From: Allacma fusca
Lineage: Eukaryota > Arthropoda > Collembola > Symphypleona > Sminthuridae
DNA length: 64,000 nt
Assembly (NCBI GenBank): GCA_947179485.1
Contig: OX359249.1
Location: 3,224,001-3,288,000, forward strand
Direction of reading: 5' to 3'
Each line of letters starts with the position of its first letter. The first letter of the stretch is position 1. Below the pieces are notes generated by a model, which had not been told where the DNA came from, made no database searches, and saw only the letters and a program-made list of their open reading frames with translations. Both the position numbers and the translations under genes were made by a program. Of this stretch, positions 54,799-64,000 are shown one piece after another.

Positions 54799-56036
54799 GA
54801 TTTTGTGTAGGACCGTAGTCATTCTGCTGAAGTGCGGAATGCATCTGGTTGTCCAAATTGAAGCTCAGATTTAATGCAAATGACATCACAATTGTGTTAG
54901 CATAGACAATATTCAGTTTCGACAAATCAGTCAAATATTTTGAATGTATAACACATTGATTGAAATGACGTTGGATGGATGCGGTGTATTTAAAGGATTT
55001 TTCAGATCAGGTCATCTGACAGTCCATGATGGTTACTGAGGCCTGATCTCCCCTCTTAAAATCGGAACTCCATAACAGCTTAGAAATCTTCATAGGTGGA
55101 ACTGCACTAAAACTCCAGCTGGATATATCTATATGTAATAAATACAGTGATCTCACTCACGATCATAATTGCCTTAACCTTTGACGGCTTTGACGCATTG
55201 AAGTTGTTAGTTACAATTACAGTAATTAAAAATAAGCGCGCCTCTGTAAGTAGCAGTTGGTTCCTGTAAGGAAATGTACAGGCACACAAAACATTACCAC
55301 AATATCATGCTTTAGGGTAACTTTTTCCTGTACATATTTTCGCCCCTACAGAAGAAATCATCTGAAAGGGACATCTGTAGCTACAGTTCGCTGTACAGAG
55401 TCCAGAGCAACATTGCAAAATTTGACTATTGTAATGGGATGTCATTGTAAGTGTAAGAAATGTTGGCGATGAGCTTCTGAGCCGACGAGATTTGTTATTA
55501 CACCGGAAGTTGAAGTTGAATGTTTTCAGCACTTTCCACAAGAGAAGTTATTTTATCAGCTCTTCAGCAATATCCAGGTTGCTTCAATTCGAAGGAAGTT
55601 GACATGTGTTTCAACTTACAAGATACAGAACTTTATGTTACATCGTCAAGATAAATTTTTGGCTACCCTAATCAGGTTAAATATCTACTTGGAAAAAAAT
55701 ATGACAATTCACCCTCCGTTCTCTTGGAACTTTCATTTATATTGCAAGTTTATTTCTTGAACTTTTAAGTAAGTACTCCGCACGTCCGCACATTACATAA
55801 ACATTCTTGAAGAGCCGTATTTCATGATATTGACTATACAAACCCTAGAAATAAAACTGAGCATTGGTTTAGGTTTTATAGAGAAATGTCGATTTTTTTA
55901 ACAGGGGAGTGAAAACAGAATAATTCCTCATTTTACAACCCGGATATAGAAGCGGTTGTAAGTTGCAATTCATAACAAAACGAACTCTTATTAATTTTGT
56001 TATGTGCTCTTAAAATTAACGGCCCACTTCCTTTTA

Positions 56037-57234
56037 CTAATACCATAAGCATTGGGCTAGTGTTAATATTAGCACTTCACACAGAAAGAGACTCAAGTAC
56101 AAGGAGCACTGCTCGGCTGAATCTTCCTTCGGTTCTACTACATTTCTTCCAAAGTACCCAACATTAACAACATTACCAGGGGGCATGTAAAGTGCCACAA
56201 CAACGCATTTGTCATGCCTTTCCAAAGCCGCAATCCCCAACTCAGTGCTTCCTTTCCATATGACTTGGGTGGCATGACTTGCTTTATTGCTTTCGGGATC
56301 TTGGTAGTTGTAACGGCTGATTTCGTTGTACCAGGCTTCACTTGCCAATCCCACACTTCTCGCGAGACCTTTATCACGGCCTTTGGACATATAAAGGTTT
56401 TCACCTATGGCACGTTTTATCAAACAACTATGGTCAATCTTGCCTTTGTCCATGTAATATTTAGCACATTCGGCGGCCTGTTTGTTTAGCTTTAAAAAGA
56501 AAAAAGAACTCCTTACGGACCCATATTTATGTAACCAGTAAAAGCCCCGTGCTTACAGGGACAATTCTGGAGAAGTTGTAGTGAGACTAGAAATTAAAAG
56601 CTAAACTACTTACGTAACAAGTCCTGTCCTCGAGACTTATTGTATGCCTATTGCGCGCTTATTTTAAGAGTAGCGCGCGGAGCTTTAAATAAACGGACAG
56701 GCATTGCTCATTAATAATAAGGACTGCTTCAATCACATTTTGTACAAAAATAAAATCTCGTTATGAGGGACAGTGACATACTGGCTTGGTCTCGCCATCT
56801 TAGGTGCACAATGCACATGATATGGTTTATAAGGGATATGGTGCTTATAAGGAACAAAAATCTCATGTCCACTGCGGATCCCGTATAACAATTTTTTTCT
56901 GTGTAGCATAATACGCAAGTGATTTTTCTATTTCAGGTGAGGAATCAAATATAACTTACATCCTTAGATAGTACCAGTAGTGGTACACCGTGATGTTCCC
57001 GATGCTTGTTATGTATATCAAGGCCCACTTGCTGGAAGTCTGCTCACTCAACACAATATAAAAATCAATGAGTATTATTTCTTGAAATTAATGCATGCGA
57101 TTTGGTTCGAAGCATTTCAACATGGCTGCTACTGCTACAATAATCCAAAAAAACGTTCCTGTTAATTTACCTGTGAAACAGTGATGAAGTCCAATCAAGG
57201 TGGTAATGATGAATAATATTCTTATTGTGGCCAT
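56037..57234 (-). CDS. CAP/SCP superfamily secreted protein with hydrophobic C-terminus, 3 exons, 198 aa
   Basis: Exons on the minus strand: 57171-57234, 56960-57039 and 56037-56489 (stop TAG), with GTAAAT and GTAAGT donors and phases that close. The family (cysteine-rich secretory proteins, antigen 5, PR-1) makes secreted or membrane-linked proteins with diverse, often sterol- or lipid-binding, roles. Exon 1 codes for a signal peptide (MATIRILFIITTLIGLHHC). Exon 2 gives CAP helix 1 (LDIHNKHREHHGVPLL). Exon 3 gives LNKQAAECAKYY, GENLY (77-81), EAWYNEISRY (99-108), the HATQVIWKGS motif (120-129) and VVALYMPPGNVVN. The four pocket residues of the family, His31, Glu78, Glu104 and His120, are all present. 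Odd feature: after the domain the protein ends in a 23-residue hydrophobic tail (about 176-198), which fits a membrane or GPI-type anchor, or the chance reading of intron sequence if a last exon is missed. Cysteines are fewer than in venom-allergen-type members, so this is nearer the simpler GAPR-1-like form. Confidence 0.88.
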
Positions 57235-58275
57235 CTTCCTTTCAACAGCTAAGGTGGTCTCAATATGTAGCCCCTCTACTAACCCTTTGTTTGGTTATAT
57301 AATTATTATAATTATTATTAAGCATAAAAAGCGACAGTGCTCTTAGAACAAATAAATGATATGCACATACAGAATTAAAATAAATACCAATGCAATGGAA
57401 GCCAGGTTATTACATATTATTGCAAGTTGCACCCACTAAAGTTTACGCACGGTTGTGTGTGGTGGGGTTGTACTTATGTATCTACAAAAATGTATCTGTG
57501 ATTTTGGATTTGCATATATTATAAATTGCTAAAAATAATTCCCTAGAATACAAGGTTACAAACATTTGTTTAATTTAAAAAATATCACTTCCATCACGAC
57601 GATATAGCATTGATGATAAAATGATCCAGCGAACTGCATTGGAAAGGCGACTAAGGATTTGCCTCCGTCGCGTCGTACCGGAAAACTTACAATTAGTGGT
57701 GTAATATTGAAGTATCTCATTTCATTAGGAAGCTCTGACTGAAGGGTTCGCTATATCTAGGATTATAATTTTATAAAAAATTTCATGCGAAAAATCAGTC
57801 GCAGGTACACATACAATTTTTTTGAATTTTTAATCTATGGCTTTTTAGCGATTTCAGGACAAAATAATATTTAACCAAATATTTTTGCCCTCAGGAGAGT
57901 GTTTACATATGTACGTCATGTAAAAACTCATAATAAAATTACAAAGCTTAATATATTATTTATGTATCCTGTATAGTAATAATTTTTAAAGCAATACAAT
58001 TCCGGCCGTACTAAAAACATCCTAAACACTGGGCTCGAGGTAAATTAAGCTGGGATTCGCTCACATCTAATTTCATTGTCCTAATCCTAACTCAAAAGTG
58101 GCAGCAGGAGCAAAAATGGTGGAGCAATGTGCTCCAAGTCGGTCCTTTGGTTGTGATATACTGTTTTGTTTTGAAGCTGGAGCACCTCCTTAGGCGACGA
58201 GGCAAAATATACTGTTACTGTAGTTGGGATCTTGTGAAACTTACAAGGGAGTTACTAAAGCATGTGATGTGCTTT
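57235..58275. other. upstream region of the CAP gene and intergenic DNA
   Basis: TATATAA-like sequence on the minus strand near 57295-57302 could be the CAP promoter, about 65 bp before its ATG. Nothing else is recognisable. Confidence 0.35.
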
Positions 58276-59049
58276 GGGAGCGTCCATAAATGATGTCATG
58301 CCAAAAATCATAAAAATCCCACCCACTGATACTAGTGTCATTAAGCCGTCATTTCTGGCGTTAGTGATGGACCCACCCTCATAATGACGTCACTCTCACC
58401 AAGCACAGAAATCAACCACGTATGTTCTCAAACATTTGTGGTTAAAACGTCCGAAAATCAGCACCTCAATCAAAAGCCTCTGTAAATCAGTGGTCGGATT
58501 TTTGTTAATCTCCCTGAAAGATCATTTTTGAATGTCACTGCTGAATTTTATGTCCCTGCAGGGAGGTCCTCAACGATTTCAAGAATCCCTGCTGAAAAAG
58601 GTCATCGATTTTCAAAATCCTTGTTAGCAAAATTTATTTCCCTACAAGACGGCAAACCCCTGCCAAATAAGCTTAACCCATCTAAAAACCCTTGTTTGCG
58701 TAACTTTCCCTGTAACAAGCCAATAAATTAGAAAATACCTGTAAAAAAAGGTCAATTTTTAAATCCCTTTTAAATCAAATTTAAAAATTCCTGTTAGCAA
58801 AATACAATCCCTCCCAATTGAGATTTTCCTCGAGATATATGTTTTCCCTGGTATCACTCTTTGGCGGCGTGATAAAGCAATTATTTGAGCAGCAGATGTC
58901 GCATGGTTCCTTGTACCTCCTATTTCATTTAATCGTTGATGATGATGTCATAATGAACTTGTTAGACCCACTGACTGTATCATTCCAGCGTCAGAAAATT
59001 ATGAAAAGACCCACTGATATATGGCATGACATCATTTATGGACGCTCCC
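58276..59049. mobile_element. non-autonomous DNA transposon with 28-bp perfect inverted ends, 774 bp
   Basis: Both ends begin GGGAGCGTCCATAAATGATG and stay identical for about 28 bp in inverted orientation; weaker similarity (CCCACTG) continues inward. TTT flanks both sides (58273-58275 and 59050-59052), a possible 3-bp target duplication. The interior has no long frame but contains two diverged copies of a block with CCCTGNNNAAAAAGGTCA and TCCTGTTAGCAAAAT (about 58570-58640 and 58735-58805). Superfamily not assigned. Confidence 0.75.
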
Positions 59050-60180
59050 TTTAATCGAATCCAGGAGTATCGTGTAAACATCTCCAGCTAGCACAAGTTC
59101 TCAGAAAGATAATGAAACTTTCTTAATCCTTGAGTATATCACGACAAGATTTATGAATTTATTTAAGGTGTAATATTTGTCTTTGTTTCAATCCCGTCTT
59201 TCATGCATAATTCCTGAACTAAATTCCTCCACTTTCAATTTGGAAAGATGATTTTAGACTAAAATGATTTATCATGAAATTTGCTACAATTTTAAGTGTT
59301 TAAACATATTTTTATGGATGACAGACCGTCCATGAAAAAATGACAAAATAATGAACTCTCCTTTCCTTGTTTCTCTTTGATGCTGAATATAAAGTCCACT
59401 GTATAAATTGTTCTGTTATTACAGGCCGTGCTCCCTATTCTCAACATAGACACTTGTGTGATAGCTTCTGGAAAGTCCATAAAACTTGTTACCAAAAAGC
59501 CTTAACATGTATTTTGAGAAACATCATGGGCAGGAATATGCAATTTCATACTTAGAAAATTTCATTTTTCGCCCATAAAACCTGACTTTGCTATATTTTT
59601 AAGGATTGCTGCTTCGCATTCCGCAGAATTTTTATTGTTTTAATGCAGAAATTAATGTGGTAAATGTTTTTTGAAGGAACCACTGCACTGGTGGACGTGT
59701 ACTACTGGGTACGGAGAAGTGAATTCATTATCAATTATACAGTGGGATGGTAGAAGAAAGAATTGCTGCTTCATTGCTCTTTTTACTTGCTTAAAATTTT
59801 TTTGCATGCAAATCTATTCGCCTATTTATAAAAATGTATATCTTGTTTGTATTATGTGAATGAATGTAAATAATTTAAAAACATAAGTCTCAATTTTATT
59901 TTTTCCTAATTATTTTTAGACCGTACAATATTATTGCTCGTAGGTGAATCCAGAACCAGACAGATAGCGAATTTCAGAAATGCTTCGCAACTCTGTCGCA
60001 ATCTGGAGATTTTGCGATATCGTTCCGAAAATGATTCGAAGCGAAAATGCGGACATTAGCAACTCATAAAGAAGCCATTCTTAATATATACTGAAGCAAT
60101 AGCGATATCAGAACGAGATCGGTGCCTTCGTACACATTATGCCGCATTGAATTCAGTACGATATCAGTGTGCTAGCTGGG
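59050..60180. other. gene-free spacer between two transposon-like elements
   Basis: Only short frames. From 59980 to 60180 the sequence changes in character (GATATC, TCGCAA and GCGATAT repeated), possibly the edge of another old element. Confidence 0.4.
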
Positions 60181-60356
60181 TTATGATATGATTACGGCAA
60201 CCATATTTTGCCTTTTATAAAAATTAATTTTTAAGGGCCTTGTGATCACATAAGATTTTGCATACTAGCTTGCAATAATTAGACAGACACATGTGCAAAA
60301 ATCGTTGGGGGGAACACCTTTAAAAAAGTCATCTGTGATCAACACTACGTGCTAAG

Positions 60357-60371
60357 TCACCAGGGGGCGAA
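60357..60371 (+). promoter_or_regulatory. CTCF-like motif
   Basis: TCACCAGGGGGCGAA is close to the general CTCF core CCANYAGGGGGCRC. It lies in the extra 600-bp block of the left arm of the 3-kb inverted repeat; AGATGGCGC near 60669 is a weaker relative. Function is inference from sequence only. Confidence 0.3.
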
Positions 60372-61235
60372 GCGCCGGCGGAATGTGACAACAAGGGCTT
60401 TTAGCAGTAATGTGGTCCAAATGTGGTGTGTACAAGGAAACGTGTATTTAAATTCCCCCCGTACTGGCCAGTTATACTTATCTTCTAGGTAAAGATGTTA
60501 ACTGGAGCAAAAGAAAAAAATGGTTTATACATGTGCTTCCTTGTATGTAGTATTACATTCAGTACGCATATAATGAATTGTGCAAAACGTTTCATATTCG
60601 ATTTTAAAACACCATGTACAAGTACTCCCCGAACACACAATTCAATGTAAACAACAAATCCTACAATAGATGGCGCAAACTGTACTCCCCAATGTGCACA
60701 CATATGTATTACCATGAGTTTATACGTGACCTCATTTAATTTTCTGAGGTCAAACGGATGATACGATGTCCTTCAAAAACAATAGAGTTCTTCCTTTTTG
60801 CATGATCTGTCCTGGTAAAAAATTTGTAATGTGTAGTAGCAATGGTTCTGCAGATATAGTGCCGACAAGACAACCTCTACAGACAGGCAGACAGCCGGAC
60901 CTTCGCAATAAGGACTTTCGCTCTAAAAATTGCAATGTATTAGGACAGGCAATTCTGTAGACTCAAGGGAAAATTTGGATATAAACAGCTTCAGATCTCG
61001 TAAACTATACATGCTGAAGAGGTGAGTTAAACATTGGAGGTTGTACGAATTCTGTCATTGACTTTAAGCCGTTAATATTCGAATTTGGTCAAAGGGTGTA
61101 GAAGTTATCCTCAAGTCTTTTTTCAGAGTGGGTAAGTGTAAGTGCATATGTACGCTTTGTACGAATTTTTCAAAAGTTGAAAACTCTATTTTTTGCGAGT
61201 CAGTAAAAAAGCATCTTCGTAATAAAAAGCATATA

Positions 61236-61423
61236 ATATAAGGCCAACTTCGCTCCTTGTAGGGGTGCTATTATGAAAAGAGTTCATTACATTGGTATGT
61301 GTATATTTATCTTATGTGTGTACTACTCCTGAGTTCTGTGTTTTAAGCGGAGCATGCATTCGTATTTTATTTACTCATTAGTCAATTGCCGTGCGGCGGT
61401 CAGCAAGTTTGTCAAACATTTGA
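61236..61423 (+). repeat. dispersed repeat, copy 2 (partner at 54597-54798)
   Basis: Same blocks as copy 1, lying inside the central part of the 3-kb inverted repeat. This suggests nested insertion. Confidence 0.75.
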
Positions 61424-61878
61424 GTTTGTGTATGACCTAGTGTTTCTGTTCGAGTACCGGGAACTCAAGGTTTCGGGAACGAGCCGGGTTCGAGTTGCGT
61501 TTTGCTTTCGAAACGGTTCCGGGTATCAAGTTTTCGACCCGTTTTTTTAGTCCAGTTTTAAAAATCTACCGGTCCCTACCAAAACTCGAAAGTAAAAACT
61601 TATTTTGGCATTATTGATTCATACTACATTAAAAATAAAATTGGCCGTTTCGTGAAACCTGGCGAGTCTGATTTAATAAAAAATATGCAGTTTTTGATGA
61701 AAACATCAAAGAAAGCAAAACATGCTCTGTACGCTGCAACAGCAAGTAGTGCTTACTCGTTACTTAACTTAGTACTTAAGTTATATTAGCCTACAAGGGC
61801 GCATTTTATTCGGGCACAATTAGTCGTCAAGCTTCTCCCGGGGACAGGGTCGTCCCGTCGGGACACTGGACGTCCCCA

Positions 61879-61943
61879 GGGACAAAATAATTGTCCACGG
61901 GGACAAAATAATTGTCCACGGGGACAAAATAATATTCCCCATG
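61879..61943. repeat. 21-bp tandem repeat, about 3 copies, in a GGGAC/GTCCC-rich block
   Basis: GACAAAATAATTGTCCACGG recurs with a 21-bp period at 61881, 61902 and 61923, the last one diverging. It lies in a stretch (61840-62065) full of GGGAC and GTCCC motifs, like the subterminal zone of a GC-rich hAT element, but no element ends were fixed. Confidence 0.7.
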
Positions 61944-63283
61944 TCGTATTCGCGACGGGACGGGGACAAAAAAATTTCCCTATTATATTCGGGACGGGGA
62001 CAAAACAAATTGTCCCCATTGTATTCGGGATGGGATATGCATTTTGGTCGTGTATAATGGGACGGGACGAGCAAGAATAGCAGAACAAGGATAACGTTTC
62101 ATCTTTTAATGCTCATGAGTAAACTATTCTGTGGGCACTATTTGACCTAATGTAAGACATTCGACTTTAGGTCGGAGAAAATGAAGTCTATTGCTCAAAA
62201 ATGACTGGTACTTCATAATGGTTTTATGATTAGGATTATTAGATTTTGGCATTAGAGCAAATAACGACAAGTTATATATGTATATTTACAGTCATAATTG
62301 GAGTAATCATACACAATATTTGATAAGGGATTCGAAACTTGAGTGACACAATAATTTTGGTGACCGAAATAGAACAGGAATAGAATAGTAATAATTTATT
62401 GTTGAAATACAACCGTAATTTAAGCTGCCTTAAGGAGGAATCTTGGAACTACGATTCTGTAAATGTGTTTTTTATGTTTTTGGTACAAATATTATTTGGG
62501 CAATTTTTTCTTCATGTTCCGATTTTCGGTATGAGAATGTCGGCAACGTGTCCAGAGCTAATCCCGCCGATAACTTTTCCGACATTCCGACAGTGATAAC
62601 TCCGTCAAAGCAACCACGAGGATTTAATCCCGACCTCAAAAGTATGTAATCCGGCCAACCATAACCCCTCAGACGATATCCCGACCCAGGTTTAATTACG
62701 AAGATGCTTTTTTACTCATTCGCAAAAATTAGAATTTTCAACTTTTGAAAAAATTCGTTTTCGTAAAAAACGCAAAGCGTAGATATGCACTTACCCCCCC
62801 TTGAAAAAAAGATTTAAGGATAACTTCTACACCCTTTGACCAAATCCGAATATTAAGGGCTTAAAGTCAATGATAGAATTTGTACAACGTCCAATGCTTA
62901 ACGTACATCTTCAGCGTGTATAGTTAACGAGATCTGAAGCTGTTTATACCTAAGTTTTCCCGTGAGTCTACGGAATTGCCTATCCTAATACATTGCAGTT
63001 TTTTAAAGGTCTTCCCCCACAACAACTTTGATAAAAATTTGCACACATGACTGTCTAATTATTGCAAGCTAGTGTGCAAAATCTTATAATGTGCGACCAA
63101 GGGCTTGGACCCTTAAATTTTAATTACTTAAAAATGCGAATTATGGTTGTCATAATCATAACGTTCAATATTCGAGACGTAACTTGAAGTCTTTCCAATA
63201 TTAACAACTAATTTAATTATTTGAGCTGCATGAAAATTTTAATAATGAATAATTATTACTATTATGCGTAACTCTAACTCTTA

Positions 63284-63524
63284 ACGACTCTAAAAAGTGA
63301 AAAACTAGCATTTGGTATGGGAGGAATTAGAGCAATAATGAACGAAACAAATCAATGATTTGTTTCGTTCATTATTGCTTATATATATATTATTGTTCTA
63401 ATCGGGTGCAAACACATAGGTATATTTAATATATTATTCGGTAGCACCCGAGATGCTTTGTTTCGTTCATTATTGCTCTAATTCCTCCCAAACCAAATGC
63501 TAGTTTTTCACTTTTTAGAGTCGT
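63284..63524. mobile_element. palindromic MITE with 68-bp near-perfect inverted arms
   Basis: Arms 63284-63351 and 63457-63524 match at all but one base. The left arm's inner end is itself part of a second, short palindrome (AACGAAACAAATCAATGATT, about 63341-63360) that continues as TGTTTCGTT. The 105-bp spacer is AT-rich. It codes for nothing; a transcript would fold into a long hairpin. Confidence 0.85.
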
Positions 63525-64000
63525 AAAAGCATCTTCGTTTTGGTTTTTTTAAAACCTCATTTTTTATTGTAAACTTAAAAGCAGCAACTTCAGTAAACAA
63601 TAATTGTTTACTACTGTTTATCCGTTATTTATTATTACTCACCATGACCTTGACAACAAGCAATGTATCTATATTATGGCCTGTGTACATATGTATATGT
63701 AGTTACGCCACAACACAACAAAAAATTTACAGAATTTTTGGTAATTTACGTTAAAATAAATTAAAAAATAGTAAAGTCAGAAACTCGTTTTCTCATCTTT
63801 TCACCGGAAGGTCAATTTCCGCAACTATGTTCTGTCCTTTCAAGGGTCGTTTTCACGAATCTCACGGGAGAGACATGTAATTGCTTTCTGGGACGCCCAT
63901 TAAAGTCCCTCTGCTGAATTCGCATTTCGGAAAAATTTCAGGCTTCGGTTACCCCTAGTTAGAGTTCGCTCGTAGGAACCAGAGAGAGAGGTATATAATA
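63525..64000. other. window end, no gene seen
   Basis: AT-rich, then a mixed stretch from 63780. No frame, motif or repeat I can support. Confidence 0.5.

Larger units (their letters stand above)
51383..56036. other. Lis1 3' flank and intergenic region
   Basis: The first 1.2 kb may be Lis1 3' UTR. Beyond it only short frames and one dispersed repeat (54597-54798) are seen. Confidence 0.55.
60181..63165. repeat. 3-kb inverted repeat with long diverged arms, probable foldback or long-TIR element
   Basis: Left arm 60181-60326 plus 60926-61223 matches right arm 62695-63165 in inverted orientation, with scattered substitutions and small indels. Clear shared blocks: TAGCTTGCAATAATTAGACA, TGCAATGTATTAGGA, CTACACCCTTTGACCAAAT and GAAGATGCTTTTTTACT. 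The left arm holds an extra block of about 600 bp (60327-60925) missing from the right. The centre (61224-62694) contains other repeats. No transposase frame was found, and the exact ends and target duplication are uncertain. Confidence 0.75.

Noticed and set aside
56214..56489. 91-codon frame on plus
   Set aside because: Antisense shadow of CAP exon 3.
61786..62088. 100-codon frame on minus
   Set aside because: Its FCPRG repeats are the translation of the 21-bp tandem repeat.

Overview
This window is eukaryotic, AT-rich, intron-containing DNA. It most likely comes from an arthropod, and the mix of genes and repeats would fit a copepod or other crustacean; that assignment is inference, because no mitochondrial, rRNA or species-diagnostic marker is present. 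Introns are GT-AG, introns and intergenic DNA are AT-rich, and the TATA boxes are TATAAAA. The two most conserved proteins, a class II Arf GTPase and Lis1, are the clear metazoan anchors. No tRNA, rRNA, CRISPR array or bacterial-type operon was seen.

Layout. 1-22.2 kb: no gene I can support. It holds purine/pyrimidine microsatellites, G tracts, degenerate minisatellites and scattered ends of a pogo/Tigger-like MITE family (TA target, ends starting CAGT). 22.29-22.92 kb (minus): a small secreted Ala/Val/Pro-rich cuticle-like protein in three exons, whose first exon codes for only four residues, with a TATA box. 23-31.7 kb: mostly gene-free, with the best complete MITE copy at 27.6 kb and an orphan TATA-type promoter candidate at 28.16 kb. 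31.9-34.2 kb (plus): a complete five-exon Arf4/5-type GTPase, 180 aa. 34.4-42.5 kb: intergenic, with a 1.76-kb non-autonomous hAT element that has a perfect 8-bp target duplication. 42.6-44.5 kb (plus): a two-exon gene for an unrecognised 577-aa protein (signal peptide, long hydrophobic segment, very basic Lys/Pro/Ser tail). 45.3-46.2 kb: a second hAT-type element, GC-rich, with an 8-bp duplication. 48.1-51.4 kb (plus): a complete seven-exon Lis1 gene, 405 aa. 56.0-57.2 kb (minus): a three-exon CAP/SCP-family secreted protein with an odd hydrophobic C-terminus. 57.3-64 kb: a repeat-rich end with a 774-bp element carrying 28-bp inverted termini, a 3-kb long-arm inverted repeat and a near-perfect 68-bp-arm palindrome.

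The genes do not form one pathway. Arf (Golgi vesicle traffic) and Lis1 (dynein regulation) are housekeeping genes. The cuticle-like, CAP and membrane/basic-tail proteins are lineage-type secreted or membrane products. The most novel coding item is the 42.6-44.5 kb gene; the richest non-coding signal is the set of intact non-autonomous DNA transposons. All exon models were built by eye from splice signals and frame, and none was confirmed by transcripts or searches.
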